This document shows positions 45,425 to 55,708 of a stretch of 64,000 nt of DNA, piece after piece. Below the pieces are notes generated by a model. That model was not told where the DNA came from. It did no database searches and worked only from the letters and a program-made list of their open reading frames with translations. This stretch comes from Emcibacter sp. Lineage in GTDB: Bacteria > Pseudomonadota > Alphaproteobacteria > Sphingomonadales > Emcibacteraceae. Every line of letters starts with the position of its first letter. Positions within the stretch are counted from its first letter, which is position 1. The position numbers were made by a program, and so were the translations under genes. The DNA is taken from positions 1 to 64,000 of the forward strand of contig JAJFIQ010000026.1 in assembly GCA_021774785.1 (NCBI GenBank), read 5' to 3'.

Positions 45425-46348
45425 ATGACTAATGACATCCTACAGACTATTGGCAATACGACACTCATGGCATTAAACAATGTGGTACCAGATGATCATG
45501 CGCGCATATATGTTAAGCTCGAAACAGAAAACCCTACTGGCAGCATGAAAGACCGTATGGCACTGGCCATGATCGAAGCGGCGGAATCCGATGGACGCTT
45601 AGGAAAAGGTGGAAATGTTGTTGAATATACTGGTGGCAGTACCGGCGTATCTCTGGCATTGATCTGCAATGTAAAAGGATATCCCCTAAGAATTGTGACA
45701 TCAGAGGCCTTTAGTGCGGAGAAACGCGGCCATATGAAAGCCTTGGGTGCCGAATTGACGCTTATAAAAAGTATCGGCGGCAAGACCACCAAGAAGCTAA
45801 CCCTCGATATGATTGAAGCCGCAGGGGAAATTGCTGATAAACACAATAGCTTTTGGACTGATCAGCTGAAAAATTACGATCAGCTCACGGCCTACCGCAC
45901 CCTTGGTGAAGAGATATGGCAGCAAACGGACGGAAAAATTGATGCCTTTGTCCAAGCTGTCGGTTCCGCAGCCTCCCTGAGGGGGGTTAGTGAGGCTCTG
46001 AGAGCCCATAATCCTGATATCCGTATAGACGCCGCTGAGCCAGCGGAATCTGCTGTGCTGTCTGGTGGCAAAACCGGCGCCCATAAGATTGAGGGCGTAG
46101 GGCCGGGTTTTATCCCGCAACTCTGGCATAATGAACTTGCCGGTAATATCCACCGCATATCAACGGAAGACGCCATGGCGATGGCAAGAAGACTGGCCAG
46201 TGAAGAGGCTTTATTTGCAGGCACCTCTACTGGGGCCAATGTCCTGGCCGCGCTAAGGGTAGCCAAAGAAATTGGCCCCTATGGCATCGTCGTCACGCTT
46301 GCTGTTGATTCCGGTATCAAATACCTCAGCACCGACCTTTACGACTAA
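45425..46348 (+). CDS. cysteine synthase / PLP-dependent beta-replacing enzyme
   Basis: A 307-residue fold-type II PLP enzyme of the cysteine synthase / cystathionine beta-synthase group. The cofactor lysine is in ENPTGSMKDRMALAMIEAA. The substrate loop is VVEYTGGSTGVSLALICNVK, and the phosphate-binding region is VQAVGSAASLRGV with SEEALFAGTSTGANV. The family makes cysteine from O-acetylserine and sulfide or related products, but the exact nucleophile is uncertain: the motif EYTGGSTG is used here rather than EPTSGNTG. Start ATG 45425. A MarR-type operator lies in its promoter. Confidence 0.83.
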   Translation: MTNDILQTIGNTTLMALNNVVPDDHARIYVKLETENPTGSMKDRMALAMIEAAESDGRLGKGGNVVEYTGGSTGVSLALICNVKGYPLRIVTSEAFSAEKRGHMKALGAELTLIKSIGGKTTKKLTLDMIEAAGEIADKHNSFWTDQLKNYDQLTAYRTLGEEIWQQTDGKIDAFVQAVGSAASLRGVSEALRAHNPDIRIDAAEPAESAVLSGGKTGAHKIEGVGPGFIPQLWHNELAGNIHRISTEDAMAMARRLASEEALFAGTSTGANVLAALRVAKEIGPYGIVVTLAVDSGIKYLSTDLYD

Positions 46349-46383
46349 TCCTGACAGTGCTTTCTCTTGACATTTCTTATAAA

Positions 46384-46395
46384 GTGTATATACAT
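46384..46395. promoter_or_regulatory. MarR-type operator overlapping the marR promoter
   Basis: GTGTA-TA-TACAT overlaps a -10 (TATACA 46389-46394) that lies 16 bases after a consensus TTGACA (46367-46372). The position is ideal for autorepression. Confidence 0.65.
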
Positions 46396-46416
46396 TTTTG
46401 CTGAAAGGCATGAAAC

Positions 46417-46845
46417 ATGACGACAGCAGATTATGTTGCCAAGAACTGCGCAGCCATAAGAACCCGCAAAGCATCCCGTCTCGTATCCCGTTACTATGAT
46501 GAGGCATTACGGTCACTGGGCATAAAAAATACCCAACTTTCCTTGCTTGTCGCTATCAAGACAGGGGCTCCAGATTCCATATCGGCCTTTGCCGACCGCA
46601 TGGGGATGGAGCGCACAACCCTAACCCGCAACCTGCAATTACTTGATAAAAAAGGACTTATTGAAATAGGACCGGAAGGTTACCGCAGATCAAGAGCCAT
46701 GCATCTGTTACCCCTTGGTCAATCAACATTGGAAAAAGCTCTGCCACTATGGCAGAAAGCACAAGATGTTATTGAGCAGAAACTTGGCCCGGACCAATGG
46801 CACGCCTCCAAGGTAATTCTAGAAAAATTCTGTAAGATACTGTAG
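46417..46845 (+). CDS. MarR-family transcriptional regulator
   Basis: A 142-residue winged-helix MarR protein. The recognition region is SISAFADRMGMERTTLTRNL and the wing is LIEIGPEGYRRSRAMHLLPL. Flanking helices provide the dimer interface. A GAAAGG site lies eight bases before the ATG. The same imperfect palindrome occurs in front of this gene, the upstream cysteine-synthase-like gene and the downstream exporter gene, so it is the likely repressor of all three. The ligand is unknown. A residue Cys10 (AKNCAAIRTRK) is present in the N-terminal helix but is not enough to claim thiol sensing. Confidence 0.9.
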   Translation: MTTADYVAKNCAAIRTRKASRLVSRYYDEALRSLGIKNTQLSLLVAIKTGAPDSISAFADRMGMERTTLTRNLQLLDKKGLIEIGPEGYRRSRAMHLLPLGQSTLEKALPLWQKAQDVIEQKLGPDQWHASKVILEKFCKIL

Positions 46846-46866
46846 ACAGTAATCTGAAAATAATAT

Positions 46867-46943
46867 TTGACATGTATATTTCCATATTCTATGTAGTGTA
46901 ATTACATATATTACATTTTTTGCCTCATAATGTGCATATACAC
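46867..46943 (+). promoter_or_regulatory. exporter promoter with two MarR-type operators
   Basis: A consensus -35 TTGACA (46867-46872) is followed 17 bases later by TATGTA. GTGTA-AT-TACAT (46896-46907) sits at the expected start point and GTGCA-TA-TACAC (46932-46943) further down the leader. Both match the operators before marR and the cysteine-synthase-like gene. Confidence 0.62.
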
Positions 46944-46975
46944 TAGTTAGGCGATAAATTCTAAAGGACAAAATA

Positions 46976-49900
46976 ATGAATGAATACGCAAAAGCCTTTC
47001 CACAAACCAAGGCACAGAATTTTTTCTGGCGCATGATAGATCTCAGATGGCCTATCATTACCTTGAGTATTTTATTTCTGGGGCTCGCGGGAAGTTTCCT
47101 GCCAACCATGGTAAAGGATACAACCTCCGATGCCTTCATAAACCCAACAGAACCATCCCTTATCTACCGCCATAAAGTGCAGGAGATATTCGGCCTTGCC
47201 GATCCTATCGTGATTGCTGTGATCAACGAAGGGAGCAATGGCATCTACAATGCGGGCAGCCTTAATCTGGTTCAGTGGCTCACCGACAATATCCAGCGAC
47301 TGGATAATATTGATCCCGACAAGCTAATCAGTCTAGCCACAGAATCCAATATCGTCGGCACCAATGATGGTATGGAAGTAGAGGATTTCTATGACACAGC
47401 CCCCACTTCTCATGAACGTATCGAATGGATCAAAAATGCTATTGAACAGTTCCCACTTTATCAGGGCAGCCTTGTGGCAAAGGATAGAAGCGCCACTATC
47501 ATCATTGCCGAACTGATTGACGAAGCAAAGTCCCCGGAAACTTATGACGCCATCATGGAATTGATAAAATCAGCACCCAATACCCTTGGCAATGAAATTC
47601 ATGTGGCCGGTGAAGGGGCGGTTTCCGGCTATATGTCAGTCTATATCGACAATGACACTAAAACGCTTAATCCACTGGCCGGCCTGGTCATCACTATCAT
47701 ATTATTTATCGCTTTTTTTACTCCGCGCGCAACGGTCTTGCCCAACGTGATTGTCCTGGCAACGGCGGTGGGCACCTTTGGTATTATGGCGGGTGTCGGG
47801 GTTAGTTTCTACGTGATTACCAATGGCTTGATCGTTTGTCTGATCGGTATCGCGGTTGCGGATTCCCTCCATATCTTCAGCCAGTATTATGAAGAAATGA
47901 CCGAACGCCCTGACGCTGGTCAAAAGGAGCTTGTGGTACGGGCCATGGCATCCATGTGGCGACCTGTCACTCTGACCACAGTCACAACCATGGCCGGCTT
48001 CATGTCTCTCTGGCCCACCAACGACATGCCACCTATCCAGTATTTTGGCCTTTTTGGTGCCTTGGGGGTTTTCATCGCCTGGGCCTATTCGCTTACCTTC
48101 CTGCCCGCTGTTTTGAGTTTGCTGCCAAAACGGAAGAGTCGCGCCTTTAAGCATAAAGAGAAGACCAGCAAATCATCACGCCTGATGTTGTCCCTCGGCG
48201 CAAAAGTTCTTGCTAACCCAAAAAAGATTCTTACCGCCGGGGTGATTATTATCCTTCTGGGTATTGTTGGCACAAACCGGGTGATAATTGAGGAAATGCG
48301 GGTTGAGAACTTCAAATCCACCGAACCGCTATATCTGGCGGACAAGCGTATCAATGCTAAAATGGACGGAACCTATTATCTGGATATCATGGTTGAAACG
48401 CCGGATTTTGAAGATCTCTATAAAGCGGAAAACCTTGAACATATTGAGCAGCTTCAAGCATATCTGGCGACCCTGCCCAACATAGGCGGCACGACGTCGA
48501 TTGTTGATTACATCAAACAGATGCACAAGGCAGTCAATGAAAATGACCCTGACTATTTCACTATCCCAGATAATGACCTGCTCATAGCCCAATTATTTCT
48601 GCTCTATTCCGCATCCGGTGAACCCACGGATTTTGAAGAGGAAATTGACGGTGACCGTCAACTGGCACTGGTGCGGGCGAACCTCAACATAGGCAGCTTC
48701 GTTCAAAATCGCGATGTGGTTCTGGCGGTTGAAAATTACCTAGTCAATCACTTTAACAATGATCAGGTCACGGGCAATATTACAGGTAGGGTCAACGTGG
48801 ATTACCATTGGATCAAGGGAATTAAAGATAGCCATCTGGCAAGTGTGCTTGTTGCCTTCCTTGCGGTGATTACGATGGCTGCTATCCTGTTCCGTTCCGT
48901 ATGGGCTGGATTATTTGCCGCCATTCCGGTGGGCATGTCGATCCTGCTGATTTATGCGGTCATGGGCTTTGGCAATATATGGCTTGGGGTCGGAACTTCC
49001 ATGTTTGCCTCTATCGCCATCGGCCTGGGTGTTGATTTTGCTATCCATACCATTGACCGCATGAAAGAACTTCTTGCGGACGGTAAGGGTTCCATTGAAA
49101 GTCGACTGGTAAAGCTATACCCCACAACAGGTCGTGCCTTATTGTTCAATTTTGCGGCTATTGCACTGGGTTTCGGTGTCCTGCTAACCAGTGATGTGCC
49201 GCCCCTGAATAAATTCGGCGGCTTGGTGGCCATCGCCATCGCAACTTCATTCATTGCCAGCATGACCATATTGCCAGCCTTGGTCACATTACTCGGTCCG
49301 GATTTTCTTGTGAGCCGCACGAGACGGCGGAAATTTAAACCGGCAACGGCTTCCGCCATTCTTGCTGTTATGGTTATCGGCTCTGTAATCTTTAACAGCG
49401 AACAGACACAGGCGTCTGATCTGCCCTTAGGTAACGACATTATCAAAAATGTCATCGCCCGCGATGAAGGTGAGTTTGTTACCCGTAACCTGACCTTGGC
49501 GCTCACTGACCGGCGCGGCAAGGTTCGGCTTCAGGAAACCAAGAGCTTTCGCCGTTATTTTGGTAAAGAAAAAAGGACAGTGCTTTTTTATACCGCACCC
49601 GCCAATATTCGTGGCACCGCTTTCCTGACCTATGACTATCCCGATGTGAATATTGATGATGATCAATGGCTTTATATGCCTGCCCTGCGCAAGGTGCGCC
49701 GGATTTCCGTCTCTGACCGGGGGGATTATTTCCTTGGCACTGACCTGACTTATGAAGAGATCAAGAAAGAGAATAAGGTTGAGTTCTCTGACTATCACTA
49801 TAAGACGCTCGGGACAGAGACCATTGACGGTATAACGACCTATACAGTCGAAGGAACGCCCGTGGATGATATAATCGCCAAAGAATTGGGTTATAGTAAA

Positions 49901-50155
49901 GTCATATGGTCGATCGATCCCGAAATCTGGATATCGCGCAAGGTGGAATTATGGGACCGCAATGGCAATCACCTGAAGACCATTACAAATCACGATATTG
50001 ATAAGATTGATGATATCTGGACCGTGCAAAAAATCCATGTGGTCAATCACAAAACAGGACATAAGTCGATGCTGACATTCTCCAACATCAATTACAAAGC
50101 TGCCGTGAGCGATAATATGTTCAAACAAAATATGATGAGGCGGGGCATAAGATGA
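46976..50155 (+). CDS. MMPL/RND-type exporter fused to a LolA-like periplasmic domain
   Basis: A 1059-residue protein. Residues about 1-800 form an RND/MMPL transporter: a first transmembrane helix near 25-45, two large periplasmic loops, and two sterol-sensing-like bundles (IAVADSLHIFSQYYEEMTER; IAIGLGVDFAIHTIDRMKEL carries the conserved proton-relay Asp). Residues about 787-812 look like a complete signal peptide (ATASAILAVMVIGSVIFNSE). From 815 a LolA-like outer-membrane lipoprotein-sorting domain follows (DQWLYMPALRKVRRIS). The extra helix would place that domain in the periplasm. The next gene is a DUF1302 outer-membrane protein with overlapping start. A role in moving lipid or hydrophobic cargo is inferred. 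Confidence 0.88.
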   Translation: MNEYAKAFPQTKAQNFFWRMIDLRWPIITLSILFLGLAGSFLPTMVKDTTSDAFINPTEPSLIYRHKVQEIFGLADPIVIAVINEGSNGIYNAGSLNLVQWLTDNIQRLDNIDPDKLISLATESNIVGTNDGMEVEDFYDTAPTSHERIEWIKNAIEQFPLYQGSLVAKDRSATIIIAELIDEAKSPETYDAIMELIKSAPNTLGNEIHVAGEGAVSGYMSVYIDNDTKTLNPLAGLVITIILFIAFFTPRATVLPNVIVLATAVGTFGIMAGVGVSFYVITNGLIVCLIGIAVADSLHIFSQYYEEMTERPDAGQKELVVRAMASMWRPVTLTTVTTMAGFMSLWPTNDMPPIQYFGLFGALGVFIAWAYSLTFLPAVLSLLPKRKSRAFKHKEKTSKSSRLMLSLGAKVLANPKKILTAGVIIILLGIVGTNRVIIEEMRVENFKSTEPLYLADKRINAKMDGTYYLDIMVETPDFEDLYKAENLEHIEQLQAYLATLPNIGGTTSIVDYIKQMHKAVNENDPDYFTIPDNDLLIAQLFLLYSASGEPTDFEEEIDGDRQLALVRANLNIGSFVQNRDVVLAVENYLVNHFNNDQVTGNITGRVNVDYHWIKGIKDSHLASVLVAFLAVITMAAILFRSVWAGLFAAIPVGMSILLIYAVMGFGNIWLGVGTSMFASIAIGLGVDFAIHTIDRMKELLADGKGSIESRLVKLYPTTGRALLFNFAAIALGFGVLLTSDVPPLNKFGGLVAIAIATSFIASMTILPALVTLLGPDFLVSRTRRRKFKPATASAILAVMVIGSVIFNSEQTQASDLPLGNDIIKNVIARDEGEFVTRNLTLALTDRRGKVRLQETKSFRRYFGKEKRTVLFYTAPANIRGTAFLTYDYPDVNIDDDQWLYMPALRKVRRISVSDRGDYFLGTDLTYEEIKKENKVEFSDYHYKTLGTETIDGITTYTVEGTPVDDIIAKELGYSKVIWSIDPEIWISRKVELWDRNGNHLKTITNHDIDKIDDIWTVQKIHVVNHKTGHKSMLTFSNINYKAAVSDNMFKQNMMRRGIR

Positions 50156-51456
50156 CCCCCCTCAGGGGCATGATCGCATCGGGTTTACTTAGTCTCTCCC
50201 CCCTTACAGCCCTTGCTGAAATCCCTACTGATTTTCAGGCCATTATGAAAAGCGAAGTTGCGGTTGGTCTCAGTGATGGTGATCTCCAGAAATGGGATTT
50301 TAGCATCAGGCCGGAAATCAATATGAGCTTAAGCGATAATATTCGGCTGACTGCTATCGGGCTGGCCCGCATTGAAGCCGCCGACAATCTTGAGCCGGGC
50401 CGCCCGGACCAATTCATGCGCGGAACCATGTCCAAACGCGGCTATATAGGCGATATAGTAGAGGTTGAACTGAGGGAGTTTTATATTGACACATCAATTG
50501 GCAGTTCATACCTGCGGCTTGGCAAACAACAGATAGTCTGGGGACAGGCCGACGGCCTTCGGGTGCTGGATGTGGTCAATCCGTTCAATTACCGGGAATT
50601 TATTCTCGATGAATTTGAAGACCGCCGCATTCCGCTCTGGTCCCTAAATCTGGAAGTCCCAGTCGGTGATATGATGGCTCAACTCGTCTGGATACCCGAT
50701 CAGACCTATGATCAATTTCCGGAGACCGGGGCAACCTTTGCCATAACTTCCCCACGCTTTATCCCCACGGCCCCGGCGGCTATGCCTGTGACGCTGAATG
50801 AAGTCAGCAAACCCAATAATTTTATCGGCGATTCAGATGTGGGGCTTCGCCTGTCCGCTTTTATGAGTGGATGGGACTTGACCCTGAATTATTTATATCA
50901 TTATCAGGACCGAACGGTTTTATTTCAGTCCCACCATAATAATGGTGTTACCATAAATCCGGAATATCACCGAAGTCACTTGGTCGGCGGCACTTTTTCC
51001 AATGCTTTCGGCTCCTTCACCCTCCGCGGCGAAATTGGCTATTCCACCGACAAATTTTTTCTTAGGCCTGATCAGGACGGCGTCCATAAATCCGGCGAAT
51101 TCAGCTACGTCCTAGGTCTTGATTATGGCGGCATAGAAAATAGCTTCATCAGCGTCCAATTCTTTCAAAGCATTATCACCGGTTATGTCGAAAATATCCC
51201 GCGCGACAAGGCTGATAACCAAATGACATTTCTGGTAGACCGTGATTTTATGAATGATACACTGAAGGCCAGCTTGTTGTTAATCCGGAGTCTGAATGAC
51301 GGTGACGGTGTGGTTGAGGTGGATATAGAGTATGAAATGCAGGATAATATCACTTTGACAGTCGGGGCAGATATTTTCTATGGCACGAAAAGGGGCCTCT
51401 TCGGTCAGTTCAGCCACAACGACCGGATGACATTGGCCATTGAAATTGGCTTTTAA
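50152..51456 (+). CDS. DUF1302-type outer-membrane beta-barrel protein
   Basis: A 434-residue exported protein. A signal peptide (GLLSLSPLTALA) is followed by barrel strands and the characteristic block LRLGKQQIVWGQADGLRVLD then VVNPFNYREFILDEFEDRRI. The C terminus MTLAIEIGF ends in an aromatic as in outer-membrane barrels. DUF1302 proteins are commonly encoded with LolA-like/DUF1329 proteins and RND pumps, as here. Its ATG overlaps the exporter stop (ATGA), so expression is coupled. It is probably the outer-membrane leg of the same transport system. Confidence 0.85.
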   Translation: MTPLRGMIASGLLSLSPLTALAEIPTDFQAIMKSEVAVGLSDGDLQKWDFSIRPEINMSLSDNIRLTAIGLARIEAADNLEPGRPDQFMRGTMSKRGYIGDIVEVELREFYIDTSIGSSYLRLGKQQIVWGQADGLRVLDVVNPFNYREFILDEFEDRRIPLWSLNLEVPVGDMMAQLVWIPDQTYDQFPETGATFAITSPRFIPTAPAAMPVTLNEVSKPNNFIGDSDVGLRLSAFMSGWDLTLNYLYHYQDRTVLFQSHHNNGVTINPEYHRSHLVGGTFSNAFGSFTLRGEIGYSTDKFFLRPDQDGVHKSGEFSYVLGLDYGGIENSFISVQFFQSIITGYVENIPRDKADNQMTFLVDRDFMNDTLKASLLLIRSLNDGDGVVEVDIEYEMQDNITLTVGADIFYGTKRGLFGQFSHNDRMTLAIEIGF

Positions 51457-51480
51457 CAACATATAGAGAAAGATTAATTC

Positions 51481-52098
51481 ATGATTGATTATTATGCCTA
51501 TAATACCAGCAACGGACAGAGAGGGGTCATAGCCCTAGAAGAAGCCGGACTTGCATATAAATTGCACCCTGTAAATCTGGTCAAAGGGGAACATAAAAGC
51601 CCGGATTATTTGAAAGTCAATCCCCGTGGCACGATTCCGGCTTTAGTAGATCCTGATGGTTCGGACGGACAACCCATCATCCTGACCCAAACATTTTCCA
51701 TCCTTTATTATATTGCCCAAAAAAGTAACCTGCTGCTGCCAACAGATACTCTTGCCAACAGCCAATGTATGGAATGGTGCAGTTTCTTTTTAAGTGACGT
51801 CGGTTCTGCCGCTATGCAAAGTTTCTACCTGCGGGTCATATCCAAGGAGAAACACCCACAAGCCGCAAAGCTGTTAACAGAGCGCGCTGTGAATTTTTTG
51901 TCCTTCGCTGACCAACACCTGAGCAAGGTTCCTTATTTTGCAGGGTCAGAATATTCTCTGGCTGACATAATGGCCTATCCCGGCCTTTTGTCGCTACTGA
52001 ACAGAATTGACCTGAACAGTTATCCGCATTTATCGCGGTGGAAATCATTGCTTGAGGAACGCCCCGCCATAGTGACCGCCCTAGGGCGGCTTTCATAA
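51481..52098 (+). CDS. glutathione S-transferase family protein
   Basis: A 205-residue GST. The thioredoxin-fold domain (YYAYNTSNGQRGVIALEEAG, VNPRGTIPALVDPDG, ILTQTFSILYYIA) is followed by the helical domain with YFAGSEYSLADIMAYPGLLS. The serine/asparagine in YNTSNGQR takes the place of the catalytic residue, as in Nu-class/YfcG-like enzymes. It lies 24 bases after the DUF1302 gene and may be in the MarR-controlled operon. Confidence 0.87.
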   Translation: MIDYYAYNTSNGQRGVIALEEAGLAYKLHPVNLVKGEHKSPDYLKVNPRGTIPALVDPDGSDGQPIILTQTFSILYYIAQKSNLLLPTDTLANSQCMEWCSFFLSDVGSAAMQSFYLRVISKEKHPQAAKLLTERAVNFLSFADQHLSKVPYFAGSEYSLADIMAYPGLLSLLNRIDLNSYPHLSRWKSLLEERPAIVTALGRLS

Positions 52099-52146
52099 CC
52101 GGAAAATAAATAGGCTTTTTTACCTAAGCAGTGTAGAAGGGCCTTT

Positions 52147-52608
52147 ATGACCGATAAAAGTAATATTTCAATATATATTGATGCGGACGCCTGCCCGGTG
52201 AAGGAGGAAATCCTCAAGGTTTCTTACCGCCATAAAATCCCCGTTTATATTGTCAGCAATCAATGGATGCGGTTGGAGGTTGGCCCATTGGTCCAGAAAA
52301 TTGTAGTGGCCGAAGGCGCCGATGCCGCTGACGACTGGATCGCGGATCATATTGACCGGAATGGTATCGCCATAACAGCCGATATTCTATTGGCTAAACG
52401 GTGCCTTGATGCGGACGCCGTAGTTATCGGGCCAACGGGCAAGGCTTTCTCTCAAGACAATATCGGCATAGCTGTTGCCATGCGCGATATTAAAGCTCAT
52501 ATGAGGGAAACAGGCGAAAGCAAAGGCTATAACCCCAGCTTCACAAAGGCCGATAAATCAAGATTTCTACAGGCATTGGAAAGCGCCATCCAGTTAAAAC
52601 TGCGATAA
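52147..52608 (+). CDS. YaiI/YqxD (DUF188) family protein
   Basis: A 153-residue PIN-like-fold protein of the DUF188 family. Hallmarks are the opening IYIDADACPVKEEILKVSYR, AEGADAADDWIADHI and GIAITADILLAKRCL, which carry conserved acidic residues. The biochemical role is unknown. It is a widely conserved solitary gene, here between a GST gene and the convergent cysNC gene. Confidence 0.92.
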   Translation: MTDKSNISIYIDADACPVKEEILKVSYRHKIPVYIVSNQWMRLEVGPLVQKIVVAEGADAADDWIADHIDRNGIAITADILLAKRCLDADAVVIGPTGKAFSQDNIGIAVAMRDIKAHMRETGESKGYNPSFTKADKSRFLQALESAIQLKLR

Positions 52609-52638
52609 TATCCGGAGCAATGTCAGAGCTATTTGGCT

Positions 52639-54558
52639 CTAGCTGGTCAGATATGTCTCTTCAATCTTGGCGATGACCGCTTCCGCTGCTGCTTCCGCTG
52701 TCATATTTCCCGTATGCAGATGGATATCTGCCCGTTCAGGCCTCTCGTAAGGGCTGTCAAAACCGGTGAAATTCTTGATCTCACCACTTCTGGCTTTCTT
52801 ATACAGGCCTTTGGGGTCGCGCTGTTCGCAAATTTCAATGGGCGTATCCACAAAAACCTCAAGAAATTCATGATCTTCCATCATGTCCCGCACCATACGC
52901 CGTTCCGCACAGAAAGGGGATATAAAGGCGGTCAGCACGATCAAACCAGCATCAACCATTAATTTGGCTACCTCACCCACGCGGCGGATATTTTCCACCC
53001 GGTCCGCATCAATAAAGCCCAGATCTTTATTCAGTCCGTGACGTACATTATCACCGTCCAGAAGGTAAGTATGTTTGCCCAGAGAGTGCAATTTCTTTTC
53101 CACCAGATTGGCAATAGTCGATTTGCCGGAAGCACTTAGCCCCGTGAACCATAGCACTACTGGCTTCTGCTTTTTTTGTGTGGCACGGGCTTCTTTATGG
53201 ACATCCACTGCCTGCCAATGGACGTTTGTTGCACGACGCAAACCAAAATCAATCATACCGGCAGCTACCGTCACATTGGTAATTTTATCAATCATGATAA
53301 AGGAGCCAAGGGCAGGGTTATCGGCATAAGGTTCAAAAACTATTGTCTCATCAAGGCTTAAATTACATACCCCGACCTCATTCAATTCCAGCGTTTTGCC
53401 CGCTTCATGTTCAAGGGAATTAATATTCACCTTGTGTTTTAGTTCGGTCACTTCGCCGGCAACCGTTTTATTGGTGGTTTTAATAAGATATGGCCGACCC
53501 GGCAGCAATGGCTGGTCATGCATCCATATGATGCTGGCATGAAACTGGTCCGTTGCTTCCGGTCTATGGTCAAATTCCGCCAGCACATCACCGCGCGAGA
53601 TATCAATCTCATCTTCCAGTGTGATCGTAACTGCCTGATCCGCAACCGCTACAGTCATCTCGCCATCATATGTGACAATGGATTTCACGACACTGGTCTT
53701 AGCACTGGGCAGGGCAATAACTTTATCGCCGGGTTTTATGGTGCCCGATGCTATGGTTCCGGAAAAGCCGCGAAAGTCCAGATTGGGGCGATTGACCCAT
53801 TGAACAGGCATACGGAAAACATCGTCCGATGTCTCTTTTGAAACATCAATATTTTCCAGTACCGCCATTAATGTCGGGCCATCATACCAATCCATATTTG
53901 TACTGGCATCCATGATATTGTCCCCTTTCAGCGCCGACATGGGCACAAAGGTGATGCTTTCAAAATTCAGATTACTGGCAAATTCACGATATTCCTGCTC
54001 TATTCCCTGAAATGTTTCCTGTGCATAATCCACCAGATCCATTTTGTTGATCGCCACCACCGCATGACGGATTCCAAGCAGATTAACAATATAGCTGTGA
54101 CGGCGGGTCTGGGTTAGCACCCCGCGCCGGGCATCAATCAGGATAACCGCCACATCCGCAGACGAAGCACCGGTGGCCATATTGCGGGTATATTGCTCGT
54201 GGCCCGGGGTATCAGCGACAATGAACTTTCGTTTATCGGTGGCAAAGAAGCGATAGGCCACATCTATGGTAATGCCCTGTTCCCGCTCCGCCGCCAGGCC
54301 ATCAACCAGCAAGGCAAAATCCATATCACCGCCCTGGGTGCCGACCTTCTTGCTGTCATTCTCTAAGCTTGCCAACTGGTCTTCAAAAATAAGTTTTGAA
54401 TCATAAAGCAGCCGACCAATCAGAGTTGATTTACCATCATCCACACTGCCGCAAGTGATGAAACGCAGAAAGCTCTTATGCTCCTGCTCATACAGATAAC
54501 CTTCGATATCATTGGCTATTTGTTCAGACTGCTGAACCTCATAAGATTTTCTGGTCAT
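52639..54558 (-). CDS. cysNC: bifunctional sulfate adenylyltransferase subunit 1 / APS kinase
   Basis: A 639-residue fusion. The N-terminal GTPase (CysN) has the P-loop [28 protein letters not shown] and NKMD, then two beta-barrel domains. The C-terminal APS kinase (CysC) begins near 465 with P-loop GLSASGKST (about 473-481) and includes [15 protein letters not shown] and [12 protein letters not shown]. It drives ATP sulfurylase by GTP hydrolysis and phosphorylates APS to PAPS for sulfate assimilation or sulfation. It overlaps the cysD stop by one base, so both subunits are made together. The length is normal for CysNC. Confidence 0.97.
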   Translation of the reverse strand: MTRKSYEVQQSEQIANDIEGYLYEQEHKSFLRFITCGSVDDGKSTLIGRLLYDSKLIFEDQLASLENDSKKVGTQGGDMDFALLVDGLAAEREQGITIDVAYRFFATDKRKFIVADTPGHEQYTRNMATGASSADVAVILIDARRGVLTQTRRHSYIVNLLGIRHAVVAINKMDLVDYAQETFQGIEQEYREFASNLNFESITFVPMSALKGDNIMDASTNMDWYDGPTLMAVLENIDVSKETSDDVFRMPVQWVNRPNLDFRGFSGTIASGTIKPGDKVIALPSAKTSVVKSIVTYDGEMTVAVADQAVTITLEDEIDISRGDVLAEFDHRPEATDQFHASIIWMHDQPLLPGRPYLIKTTNKTVAGEVTELKHKVNINSLEHEAGKTLELNEVGVCNLSLDETIVFEPYADNPALGSFIMIDKITNVTVAAGMIDFGLRRATNVHWQAVDVHKEARATQKKQKPVVLWFTGLSASGKSTIANLVEKKLHSLGKHTYLLDGDNVRHGLNKDLGFIDADRVENIRRVGEVAKLMVDAGLIVLTAFISPFCAERRMVRDMMEDHEFLEVFVDTPIEICEQRDPKGLYKKARSGEIKNFTGFDSPYERPERADIHLHTGNMTAEAAAEAVIAKIEETYLTS

Positions 54559-55460
54559 TAGAAATAGCCCTCCTGCTTTTTCTGCTCCATAGAGGCGTGT
54601 GCGTCCTTGTCAATAGCTCTGCCCTGCCGTTCAGACGTTTTGGTCAGCAACATTTCCTGTATGATTTCAGGCAGGGTCGTGGCGGTCGATTCAACCGCAC
54701 CCGTCAGTGGATAGCATCCCAACGTACGGAAGCGTACCATTTTCATTTCAGGTTTTTCGCCATCAAGCAACGGCATCCGGTCATCATCGACCATCACCAA
54801 CATACCATCTAGCTCAACCACCGGACGCTCTTTAGCGAGATACAATGGCACAATGGGTATATTCTCCAGATGGATATACTGCCAAATGTCCAACTCAGTC
54901 CAGTTGGACAGCGGGAATACCCGCATGCTTTCACCTTTTTGAATGCGGTTATTATAAATATTCCACAGTTCAGGCCTCTGATTTTTCGGGTCCCAGCGAT
55001 GCTGCGCCGAACGGAAGGAAAAAATACGTTCCTTGGCCCTTGATTTTTCCTCATCCCGGCGAGCGCCGCCAAAGGCCGCATCAAAACCATATTTATCAAG
55101 CGCCTGTTTCAACCCCTGCGTTTTCATGACATCGGTATGAATGGCTGAACCATGAGAAAAAGGGCCGATACCCTGATCAACACCGTCTTGGTTAATATGA
55201 ACATGCAGATCAAGACCATTCTCCGCTACGAACTTCTCGCGGAATTCAATCATCTCGCGGAATTTCCATGTGGTATCCACATGCATGAGCGGAAAGGGTA
55301 ATTTTGACGGGTGAAATGCTTTCATTGCCAGATGCAGCATCACACTGCTGTCCTTGCCAATGGAATAGAGCATCACCGGATTATCGCAGGTCGCCGCAAC
55401 CTCGCGCATAATATGAATAGACTCCGCCTCAAGACGTTGTAAGTGAGTGAGCGTGGTCAT
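54558..55460 (-). CDS. cysD: sulfate adenylyltransferase subunit 2
   Basis: A 300-residue PAPS-reductase-fold enzyme that adenylates sulfate with ATP. The pyrophosphate loop is [60 protein letters not shown] and [15 protein letters not shown] are standard CysD blocks. It heads the cysD-cysNC operon. A TAGGAATA-type site lies upstream of the ATG. The 250-base region upstream is AT-rich and holds no other gene. Confidence 0.97.
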   Translation of the reverse strand: MTTLTHLQRLEAESIHIMREVAATCDNPVMLYSIGKDSSVMLHLAMKAFHPSKLPFPLMHVDTTWKFREMIEFREKFVAENGLDLHVHINQDGVDQGIGPFSHGSAIHTDVMKTQGLKQALDKYGFDAAFGGARRDEEKSRAKERIFSFRSAQHRWDPKNQRPELWNIYNNRIQKGESMRVFPLSNWTELDIWQYIHLENIPIVPLYLAKERPVVELDGMLVMVDDDRMPLLDGEKPEMKMVRFRTLGCYPLTGAVESTATTLPEIIQEMLLTKTSERQGRAIDKDAHASMEQKKQEGYF

Positions 55461-55708
55461 AATGCAAAATATTCCTAGTATAAGTTATTTTAAATTATCT
55501 ATATATCATTCTATATCTATAGACAAACCTGCAAATTTCAAGCATTAACATTAAAATTTAGTGATTTGTTTTATTATACTTTTTTTAAGTGTATTTAAAT
55601 GAAGAAAACTAAGATGAAATATATACTCGCCTCAAACCAAGAGGCCATAGACTTGCCGTGTAAATTTCTGTAAAAATTCTCAATTTTAAATCTAGATAGG
55701 AATCAAAA

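Noticed and set aside
49321-49430. Possible missing stop between the RND pump and LolA-like domain as a sequencing artefact
   Set aside because: The frame is continuous with no frameshift sign on either side and the junction helix is compatible with a real fusion; kept as one gene but flagged.
52625-52640. AGAGC/GCTCT hairpin between the DUF188 and cysNC genes
   Set aside because: Five pairs, overlaps the cysNC stop and lacks a T run in either direction.
55600-55674. 24-codon frame upstream of the esterase gene
   Set aside because: Too short, no ribosome site, AT-rich background makes chance likely.
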